A program made the translations under genes and the position numbers. Below, piece after piece: positions 10,083 through 18,015 of a DNA stretch of 64,000 nt. Numbering within the stretch: position 1 is the first letter of the stretch; every line of letters starts with the position of its first letter. Source of the DNA: Tricholomella constricta (lineage: Eukaryota > Basidiomycota > Agaricomycetes > Agaricales > Lyophyllaceae); assembly GCA_013368375.1 (NCBI GenBank), contig JAACJP010000006.1, positions 1,382,727 to 1,446,726 of the forward strand. Reading direction: 5' to 3'. Below the pieces are notes generated by a model, which saw nothing but the letters and a program-made list of their open reading frames with translations, did no database searches and had not been told where the DNA came from.

Positions 10083-10457
10083 GTCGGGGAGACAACTTAA
10101 TCCCCCCGTCAACGAACCGACCTCGACACGCAGGAGGTATCGTCGGGACGACCGCCATTGTCAGGTGTAGACCACCTTACTCCCGAGGAGCAAACCGCAG
10201 GTCGCGTACTCAAATATACGCAACACCGGATGTCCTCAATCCCAGGCCACCTCGAGCGGCACTTGGAGGCCGTGTAGTGGAACTATTGTCTCCACTATGT
10301 ATTCGGTCATGAATACGTACCAGTAATACGTATTTCTGTGCAGGCGATATTGGGTGTAGGTCGCCGGGACCTACACCCTCCCTCTTGCCTTAATTTATTA
10401 TTACTTATTGCATTACTCCCTGGTGAAGATCGCTACTAGCGATCTTAAAGGGGGGTA
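10083..10457 (+). other. 3' untranslated tract and polypurine tract of element 1
   Basis: No ORF of note. The tract carries long perfect hairpins: an 11-bp stem with 5-nt loop at 10352-10378 and an 8-bp stem at 10426-10446. It ends in a purine run (about 10447-10455, AAAGGGGGG) directly before the LTR, as expected for the plus-strand primer of reverse transcription. Confidence 0.7.
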
Positions 10458-10678
10458 TGTAAGGGCGCTTACTATCTTATCGACTAATCTGATCTAATCG
10501 TATCTTATCGACACGATTATGCTATTGTTTGGCAACACCTTCCGGTGTTGCCTATTTAATCCTTTACATTACATAATTAAATAGTAGACCTTGTACACCT
10601 ATACGTAGCAATCGACAGACTTGTCAAGCTTACGTCTAGCGTGCACAGCAAGGTCCCCAATCTTGTAACCCCGTTACA
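10458..10678 (+). repeat. 3' LTR of element 1 (about 221 bp)
   Basis: Begins TGTAAGGGCG just after the polypurine tract and ends CCCCGTTACA, giving a TGTAA...TTACA terminal inverted repeat. The right end is supported independently: the opposite-strand gag reading of element 2 makes sense up to about 10679 and degenerates beyond it. Inside is a perfect 9-bp hairpin with a TTCC loop (10531-10552). The short length is unusual but not unknown for fungal Gypsy LTRs. The matching 5' LTR is outside the window, so the boundary could be off by a few bases. Confidence 0.65.
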
Positions 10679-12628
10679 TGTTCGTAGGTGATCGCCTTGG
10701 CTTGAAACGTTACTAGGCATTCCGTGACGAAGGTTTTCCATCTCCTCGGTTCTTTTCCAGTGAAGGGGTCCGGTTTCCTGATGTCGATTTTCGATTCCAG
10801 GTTTAGGAGGTGTCGGTACTGTTCCGGGGTCAGGTTTTGGTTTGGGCCTAAGAGCTGTTGCGGTGGAGGTGGGGGTCGTTGAGGGTTTGCGAATTGGCCT
10901 CCTCCCGGATTTCCGGGTGGGCCTCCTCCTCCTCCTCCTCCGTGGCCTCCTCCTCCCCCTCCGGGACCTCCGGGGCCTCCCGGGCCTCCTGGTCCTCGTG
11001 GTGGTCCGTATCCTCCGTGACCTCCCCCTCCTCCAGGACCTCCTGTTCCTCCGGGGCCGTTTCCCCAATAACCTCCTCCTCCCCCTCCTGGTCCTCCGGG
11101 GCCGTTTCCCCATTGAGTTCCATCCCGGAGGGGGTTGGGGCTGTGGAGGTGGTCCGTTGTACTGGGGGTTCGGTCGTCCGCCGGGTATGGGTGGGGCTGG
11201 TCCGGGGTTGTATCCAGTTCTGTATTGTTCGAACTGGGGGAATTGTTGTTGGGTCCCTTGCCTTCCGTCGAGGATGTTTACGTTTTGACCGGGGCCGGGG
11301 TCCGCTCCGATTCCACGTCGTTCTCTTGGGGAGATTGGGCGTGGGCCTTGTGGTGACCTCCTGTTCTGACTTGCCAGATGAGGTGGTGTTTGGCGCCAGT
11401 CTTCTCGTGCCCTAGGGGGTGCTCCCTCTCTTCTTTCCGAGTTTTCTTCGCGTAGTTCGTAGCTGTGGGCGTACGACAGTGGCGTTGGGATTCCCCGTTC
11501 CGACGGAGGTAGGGGAATGTTCTCAGGTTCCCTCGGAGGTACTCCTTCTTGGTTTGCGAAGGTCCCCTGTGGGCCCTGAAAACCCGAATTTGGCCTGGAA
11601 AACGGTCCTTCGACAGGGGGGTTCTCTTCGGGGATTCTTTGTAAGTTGTGGGCTCCCCAGAACCCGAACGTCGGAGCTCTTCGAGCGTCTGCCCCTGGTG
11701 TGACGGTGGGTTCGAACCCTTCTTGGCTGGGGGGAGCGTTCCCTTGGTTCATCCTCCTGAGTAGAGCCGAAGCTGTCTGCGTATTGACCGTGCTTGTCGC
11801 TCGTGGAGGTTCTTCGAATCTAGTTTCGATTCTGGAGGGAACGGGCTCCTGAATTGGCATGTGGAAGGAACGTCCCGCGCTTTGGGGGTCGGAGAATCTT
11901 CTTCCCTCGTTGGACGTCTGGATTTCTCCAGCCAGAGCGCGTAACCTTCTTTCGTTTCCCCCCATTTGTAGCAACACCGTCAGTTGTGGGGATAATCGAT
12001 GGGCTTCGTGCAGTTGCATGGTCGACAACACGAGGTTGGCCCATTGTTCCGGTGTTCGGGGTTGATGATCCATCCCCATGGTTTCGACTAGGAGCTCGTG
12101 CGCTTGTCGTGAAAACTCTTCTCGCGTCATGCGGAGTTCGTAGAGTATCCTTTCGTGGTCTGAACCATGTAGAAAGGGGTTTTGTTGACGAGCGAACTGT
12201 CCCTGTCCCTCCTCTCGTGCCCTATCCCTCCTCTGGAACATCTCCGGGTGCCTCAACCTTTCGTAGTACGATCCGGGAGTCTGGTTACTTGAAAGCGGAG
12301 GTCCGGAGGTCGTTGCGGATGGTGGTAAGGGGGGATAGTTGGGGGTGGCGAGTTGGTAAGAGGGGTTGAATACGTTTGAGGGGGTTCGGGGTAGGGGTCG
12401 TCGTGGGTCCTGACTGACTGAGGAAAAATCCCCCTCATGTTGGCCAGGTTGGAAGATCTGGTGTTCCAACCTGGACCTGTTGGATCCGAAAGTCCCTTGC
12501 ATCGGAGGTCCTGTTGAGGCAGGGGAGGTTTCGAAGGGTGGTGGTGAAGGTCTCCTTTGAGTGAAGGAGGGACCTTCGAAGTTTTGATAGCGGATGGTTG
12601 TGTTAGGCTCCACTATCGTCGAGGACAT
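10679..12628 (-). pseudogene. gag: Gag fragment of element 2 (Ty3/Gypsy), truncated and frameshifted
   Basis: Starts at ATG 12628 and reads leftward: Pro/Gln/Arg-rich N-terminus, a helical region (about residues 150-230) and more disordered sequence, all in one frame to about 11115. The natural continuation, a Gly/Pro-rich tract followed by a Gypsy capsid start (LTPEQYRHLLNLESKI, then IRKPDPFTGKEPRRWKTF), is in the next frame, so there is a one-base frameshift near 11115. The first frame instead runs into an Arg-rich artefact. The capsid reading stops at the LTR of element 1 at 10679, so the insertion cut it. Frame and capsid pattern are read directly; the order of insertion is inference. Confidence 0.75.
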
Positions 12629-12669
12629 GTCCGGTGGGTGGGAGGACCTCGATATTATGTTAGGACCTG

Positions 12670-13003
12670 TGTAGCACGCCGGTTACAGAGTTATTCTGGA
12701 ACCACCGAAGCGGACAGGCCTGACGTCCGTCAAGGAAGACGGCCTACGAAGGAGTATTCGGAGGTCGTGAGCGTTGACGGAGGTGTTCACCGGGGCTGAT
12801 TCGAACGAACGAGCTCAAGTGATACGGGTGTGAAGCCAAATAGATTGAGAGAGAGAGAGAGAAACGAGAACGAGAATCGAGAACTAGTCTTAACAATAGG
12901 TAATATCGAGGTAAGGAGTCTGAAAAGAAGTGGTGCCATCATATATACGGTGGGCGTGCGTGGGAAAGCGTAAGTGATTGCGAGTTTAGGGGCGGTCGTG
13001 ACA
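12670..13003 (-). repeat. 5' LTR of element 2
   Basis: On the minus strand the LTR starts TGTCACGACC at 13003, a typical start for Agaricomycete Gypsy LTRs, and ends in a CTACA-type terminus at about 12668-12670, giving about 334 bp. It contains a TATATA core-promoter motif (about 12938-12945) and a (CT)n/(GA)n tract (about 12848-12862). It lies directly upstream of the element 2 gag ATG. The other LTR is not in the window. Confidence 0.6.
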
Positions 13004-13970
13004 CGTTGACAGGATCTGGACCGCCGCCGATGATCGTCCATATCCACCCGGTCCGTTGCCCGAGAGACTCGGTGAGGCGAAACATAGCATCGGGGATGCA
13101 TTCAATGGCTCTGAATTGGTGGAGACACAGTCAGTATCTCGAAGGCAAGGGCTGAGAAAAGAACATACGATGCGTACTGCTCTGCTGTACGATTTACTAT
13201 GGTGCTGGGCTCAATGGGGTCGGCCTTTCGCTTCTTGAAGGCCTCCCTCTCAGCAATGAGCTCCTGGCGGAGCTCCTCAGGCTCAGCATCGAATGCCTTT
13301 TGTAGTTCGGCCTTGACGACTCCAATAGATTTCTTGCATTGCGCAGAGGTCGTCATATCCATGGTGGCTTGAACATTAGCTTTAACTTTCTCGGCATAAA
13401 ACTTCTTCGAGTATAGCTCCAGAAGCTGAGGGGCGCGAGTGGGCTTTGCTGGGTTGAGTTGCAAAGCGAGGTTGTTCGCTTTGGCTTTCTTCGAACCTTT
13501 CTTGCTGTTGACGCGGTTGTTGAACCACTCTTTGAGCCGCTGAATCAAAGTTAGGAGGGCACGGTATATGAGAACTGAGTACAGCGCACCTTCTTTTGAA
13601 ACGAGACATGGTTCAAGGCCTTCCTAGGCGGCTTCTTTGACTTTCCATGCTCAGTGCTGGCGGTCGCATGAAGCCCTGATCCCAAATTTGGTGTGACCGA
13701 TGTCTGTGACACATCATGGTGATCGCCTATTTGGGCGCTCTGGGCGCTCTGGGCGCTCTGGGCGCTCTGGGCGCTCTGGGCGCTTTCTTGGGCACATGCT
13801 TGGATGCTTTCTGAGTCCTCTGGTGGAGGCGGCCAACGTCCAAACCATTCACGTTCTATGATATGCCAGAAGGTATGTGTTGAATTTCGCTTTTGGTGCT
13901 CAATAAACAAATCAAGCTGTGATTGTAAGAACAGTGTCTGCTCAGGACTAGCCCAGGTACTTGGAGCCAT
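13004..13970 (-). pseudogene. Multi-exon hypothetical gene cut by element 2
   Basis: Minus-strand gene with consistent splice phases: exon 1 13970-13590, intron 13589-13540, exon 2 13539-13169, intron 13168-13111, exon 3 from 13110 to the LTR at 13003, where the reading ...GGGPDPVN is interrupted. The N-terminus (TWASPEQTLFLQSQLDLFIE, then FWHIIEREWFGRWP) belongs to a family common in Agaricomycete genomes whose members have a short helical head, a basic linker (QKKRLKEWFNNRV) and a C-terminal GPDP motif. The function is unknown to me. A 9-bp minisatellite encodes an Ala-Gln-Ser repeat in exon 1. The 3' end of the gene should lie beyond the left window edge, past both elements. Confidence 0.65.
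13733..13786 (-). repeat. 9-bp minisatellite encoding (Ala-Gln-Ser)n
   Basis: Six tandem copies of gggcgctct (the last a variant) on the plus strand, in frame in the minus-strand gene. The unit length of three codons keeps the protein frame whatever the copy number. Confidence 0.85.
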
Positions 13971-14263
13971 CTAAGTTTGGAATGAGCTCCGAAAACAATC
14001 TTGAAATAACCGAAAATCTCACAATTTGATGACCTGAATCTTGATCTCGACGCTTTGAGCTGCTCATCTAATCATACCTGTCTGGACCCTGGTTGGAGAC
14101 TATCGGAGAAGCCCGAGCAACTGTACAGCCCTGGATTTTGGATCAATCGGACCGCTGAACTGGCTATCCGGCCATATCCGAGCAACTGTACAGCCCCTCC
14201 ATGTGGCTGGATTCTAATCCTAATCACCGATACGCAAGTGATCAGACCTCGATCGTATACTCA

Positions 14264-15179
14264 CATGGTTCAACTTAACCGTCCTGCCGGTGCTGGCGCC
14301 AACGATGTGATCACAACCGATCACATCGTAGCCACCCTCCAAGAGCTCGGTTTCTCCCTTAGGCACAACCTTGGCGGTACCATTTTTCCGTTCTCCCTTT
14401 AGACGCCCAGCTGACATCTCCCTAGATGGGACTGTGACCGTCTCCGTAACTGGCGCGAGCTCTCAGAACTCTCCCACTGAGCCGGCTCCTGGCATTCCTG
14501 TAGCTACAATACAACCACAGACGGCTGTAAGCAGTGTAGCAGCACAGGAGCGCAGCCATGGGCAAGCTAGGCTCTCGAACCTTCCCACTTTTCGTGTGCT
14601 GACTTTGGACCAGGATTCTTTGTGACCCATGCTCAAGGAGCCTCTGTTGCCACCTCCACTGTTGAAAATACGGGGTTCAACACCAGCATCGATCTGCGCG
14701 CTGACACCAGTGCTGACACAAGATCCAACACAAGCACCGACGGCAGTGAGGATGGTACCGCGGCGCCGCCTACCAGCCCTGTCTCTGACACTGATTTTCT
14801 GAAGCCTGAGCCCTTCGTCTGCGCGCGCTGTGCCGCTCTCATCCCTGTATCCTCTGGCCTTACGTCTTCTGGGCCAGCTCCCATGACCGCGCCTGCACCT
14901 GCCTCTGGGCCCACTCCCACCATGTCCACCGTGTTATCAAATACCACAAGGTGGTATGCAGTGGTTATTGGTCGTGCCGTCGGGGTATTCCAGGGCTGGT
15001 ACGTTTATTATACAGATTCTATCAAAAACAGCCATTCACGGTATATACACAGGCCCACCGTCGATCCTCTCGTCAAAGGGGTCTCCGGCTTTCGTTGCAA
15101 GCAGTATATCTCGTACGAAGATGCTCTCGCGGCCTTCGAGGAGGCCCGACGCCTGGGGTTAGTGGCTGTCAGAAACTAG
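14264..15179 (+). CDS. Protein with RNase H1 N-terminal (viroplasmin-like) domain
   Basis: The C-terminal half matches the RNase H1 N-terminal / caulimovirus viroplasmin fold: a WYAVVIGRAVGVFQGW start, a GVSGFRCKQY core and an ALAAFEEA helix. This small domain binds RNA-DNA hybrids or dsRNA. It is split by an intron at 14999-15052 (54 nt, GTACGT..CACAG), which is a multiple of three and stop-free, so the frame reads straight through it. Upstream, a probable first exon starts at ATG 14264 and joins across a GTACC..CCCAG intron at about 14379-14410, followed by Ser/Thr/Pro-rich sequence. The junction near 14600-14630 is unresolved. No RNase H catalytic domain follows. Such stand-alone domains are common in Agaricomycetes; the role is unknown. 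Confidence 0.55.
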
Positions 15180-15373
15180 GGTAGTTCTACGGTGTCATCC
15201 TTATTATCATACCTTGTCTGTAGCTTTTGCGTGGGTCTTATTGGGCGCAGACGTCTGATAAATAAAATTGTTGAGAAAAATACTTCGACATGGAAACAAC
15301 ATCTAAGCTATGGGTCTCGTGGGGCGCGGAACCTCATGTCCAAAAATTTGGCCAAGAAAACTTTCAGGAACAT

Positions 15374-15787
15374 CTAAACTACTTGATACAGAAGGCCCTG
15401 GTTTTGATGAACGGTTGCAAGGCCGTCAGGATCGAGCATGGCAGTAGCGAGCAAATCTTCGAGTGAGCTTAAGAGACTACCAACCATACCTGCCACGACC
15501 TCAGAGCGTTTCCATTCAGCACCGACACCTGCAAGCTGAAGAATCTCGGACTGGTAGCGGCGGACCGATGACTGGAGCTTGGTAATGCCAAGGATGGCGT
15601 CGCGAATGTTGTTCGCATCACGACTGATAGAATATCGGTGATACAGGGCATCGACGTAGGCGAAGGGTTGCTTGTCGCCAATGAAAGTCGTGTACCGAGC
15701 GGCAATGTGTTCAACCCTCTCGCACCAGTAAGAAAGGTGTTTCTGATTGCTTGAAATTGACTTATTCAGCTCGTTCAAGACCTGCAA
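15374..15787 (-). CDS. Helical hypothetical protein (exon)
   Basis: A 137-codon open frame on the minus strand with the composition of a real all-helical protein (WCERVEHIAARY, then WKRSEVVAGMVGSLLSSLED). A splice acceptor (TTGCAG) sits at its left-reading start, so it is probably an internal or last exon rather than a gene starting there. Candidate upstream exons lie at 15884-16183 on the same strand, but I could not join them in phase. I do not recognise the family. Confidence 0.35.
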   Translation of the reverse strand: MQVLNELNKSISSNQKHLSYWCERVEHIAARYTTFIGDKQPFAYVDALYHRYSISRDANNIRDAILGITKLQSSVRRYQSEILQLAGVGAEWKRSEVVAGMVGSLLSSLEDLLATAMLDPDGLATVHQNQGLLYQVV

Positions 15788-16526
15788 GGACCTTAAAGGG
15801 CATACCCTGCATTGTCGAGCATGTCGCGGGTGGTTTGACTGCTTGTTGGTCGTGAAGTGGTGGCCGGCAGGATTCGTTCAGCGCTATAGCCATGGCAATG
15901 TTAGTGTGACAATAATAATGGGAGTGATTGCCGAACCGCAAGACTTTTCGGCGATATTGAACACTCCGTCGCACAACGATAGTTGCCCGGTTTCTAAGGT
16001 CAATACTTCAGTGAAATTGCAGGAAAGTCGATGCAAGGTCTTACCTATCGTAACTACGTTTACTTTTGGCATTGTTAGCGGCTCGTTTCTCCTCTGGGGT
16101 AAAGTAAAGACGAGGGCGGGCCATGACAGTGATGGTGCAAGTCTAGGGTTGGTGTCCTGTGTTACATCATAATGGCGATCCACGATGCCTTCGTCTGACC
16201 TTTACAGGGTTGTCTGACCTTTACTACTGGACTTGTTTCTCGTCAAATTTGCTGTTCCAAATGAAAGCTGAGATCTTCAAGACACCATTGGACGCTTCAT
16301 ATCACCCGTTCATATGTGTCTGCGGTATAGAAACGAGGTATGTTTTCTCGACGGTCAGCCACTGATCTGTTTGTATATGCATTTACCATCAAATTTGATG
16401 GCTCGGGAGTTGTTTTCTTTAACCGACGCTTCAACATCGTGTGTCGTGTTGGGCCCAGGAAATCGGTAAGGGTTCCTCGATCAATCATTGCATATGACCA
16501 TGTGTCCAAGATTGACTCAATTATAG

Positions 16527-17270
16527 ATGGCGCCTGTCAACGAGAACATTTTCGAGAATGGGTGGCAAGAGTCGCCGCAACAATTCAAGTTCTTGAAATA
16601 TCTCGCGCCTATCTACAGGCGTGCTAACAAGGAAGCAAAAAAACATATTTTCTACGAGCTCCTTTTTCCAGTCTGGTTTGACCGCTACCCCATCAATATC
16701 CAGGACGAATTTGATGGCGATGAAGGGCAGGACGAATTTGATGGTGATGAAGGGCAGAACGAATTTGATGGTGATGAAGGGCAGGACGAATTTGATGGTG
16801 ATGAAGGGCGGGAACAGGACGAATATGATTGCAATGAGGGACATGTTGATCATCACCGCGTCGAATGGATGCGCGGTATTCAACAACAAGTACGTTGCTA
16901 AATGATCTAACTTATGAAATTAACTCATTGCCTTCAAGCTGAGTTGGATCGGGTCATGGTTTGGGGAGAACTTTGAAGGCAAGGAGTTCCGCGACTGGGA
17001 ACAATTCTTGACCATTGATGCTGATCGTGCTCGAAGGGTATGTCGATGCCAAAATGTGTGTGCTTACTGATCAATCTTGGCGCCTTTTAGCACAGTGAAT
17101 ACTTTTCGACAGCCAGGAATTTCGGTATCTATCTGAACAGTCACGAATTCTTATCCGTAACGACACAAGAGGAGCGTGATCAGTGGTACATGACTTCAGA
17201 AGAACTCCTTCATTTTCATTGCGGCAAGATTGAAGACGAGTTTTGGGGTGGGATGATGTTTCTCACTTGA
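16527..17270 (+). CDS. Hypothetical protein with acidic 9-residue repeats
   Basis: Three exons join in phase: 16527-16889, 16939-17037 and 17091-17270, giving 213 residues. The N-terminus (FKFLKYLAPIYRRANKEAKK, then YELLFPVWFDRYP) resembles the head of the gene at 13.0-14.0 kb in layout: a short helical block with a Trp-Phe motif, then low-complexity sequence. Four 27-bp repeats encode QDEFDGDEG. The C-terminal part (WFGENFEGKEFRDWEQF, then YFSTARNFGIYL) looks like ordered protein. No function can be assigned. The start is the first ATG of the open frame. Confidence 0.55.
16701..16808 (+). repeat. 27-bp minisatellite (four copies) encoding an acidic repeat
   Basis: Four tandem units at 16701, 16728, 16755 and 16782, differing by single substitutions. 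The unit is nine codons, so copy number can change without loss of frame. The minus-strand ORF over the same bases is only its mirror. Confidence 0.9.
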
Positions 17271-17960
17271 TGACTGCCTCGCTTGTACCGATTTACGATA
17301 GTAGTACTGCATATTGCACGGTGAACTTTTCTGAATCTGAACTGAGCCACGCTGATGATTCTCACATGACTGTCGGAACTTCAAATTACGTTTGTTGAAT
17401 GCACGTCGCCCTGCAGCCTACTGCAACAGACCTCATGCCGCTGAAAATGTGTCTAAGTTTGGAGCCTCTCAGAAACTCGCCTTCATCTGTACGTATCTCG
17501 ACTGCAACTTATGGTTCTACACTAATAGCAAAGCAATAATTTAGCATGCCCATTACGGCCTTGCTATCCATTTGGTGTGCTTCGCATAGAAGAGCAACAA
17601 TTACTGACCGCATTTTCATTGTAGAAGACATCTCGAAAGCAGTGGTGGCACTTGAATGTACGTGGTGCACCCTTTTCTTGCCTTCCTTTGCCTTGACTCA
17701 CCCATCTGCTGCAGCATTATGACATGCCTTTCACCTTCGATGCCTGCAGTCCTCAAATTTCTTGGCCCTAGCCGTTGACTTGGTGGGCTTCGTGTCCTCG
17801 TGGAGAGCGGACATGTACAGCATAATTGTACGTGTTGGGCCCCCTTCTCGCACCTTGACTGACTGGTTCGGCAGCCTCACCATATGTACTCATCCTTCGA
17901 TGCCAGCAAGCAGATGATTTCCCTCTTTAGACCAGGGCAGCACGTCACTCGACGGACACG
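17271..17960. other. Gap without a supported gene
   Basis: Several short open stretches separated by intron-like GT..AG signals are present, but I could not assemble a credible product. It may hold exon remnants of the preceding gene family. Confidence 0.4.
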
Positions 17961-17963
17961 GAC

Positions 17964-17970
17964 TATATAA
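17964..17970 (+). promoter_or_regulatory. TATA box upstream of the KDZ transposase
   Basis: TATATAA 52 bases before the transposase ATG at 18016, a fitting distance for a short 5' leader. Confidence 0.5.
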
Positions 17971-18015
17971 GATCCAAGGTACGTCGGTCCTGGTCACTCA
18001 TCCAATACATCTACA

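Larger units (their letters stand above)
1..10678 (+). mobile_element. Ty3/Gypsy chromovirus (element 1), 5' end outside the window
   Basis: A sense-strand LTR retrotransposon: gag-protease, then pol (RT, RNase H, integrase, chromodomain) in the same frame after one TGA, then a third long ORF, a 3' untranslated tract, a polypurine tract (about 10447-10455) and a 3' LTR. The 5' LTR and primer-binding site lie upstream of the window. The three ORFs contain no frameshift and no stop other than the gag-pol TGA, so this copy looks young or under selection. It sits inside the gag of an opposite-strand Gypsy element (element 2), so it inserted later. Its sequence is saturated with short hairpins from end to end (see findings). 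Element class is seen directly from the domains; activity is inference. Confidence 0.9.

Noticed and set aside
10842..11415. Long plus-strand ORFs over the region 10.84-11.42 kb
   Set aside because: They are shadows of the GGN-rich tract of the minus-strand gag. The compositions (Leu- or Ser-rich) come from codon repeats, and no domain is present.
13733..13786. CRISPR-like short repeats
   Set aside because: The units are directly adjacent without spacers, in frame in a gene, and the genome is clearly eukaryotic.
16521..16889. Minus-strand 122-codon ORF with a hydrophobic repeat
   Set aside because: Mirror of the 27-bp repeat in the plus-strand gene. The plus strand has matching splice phases and continues into ordered protein.
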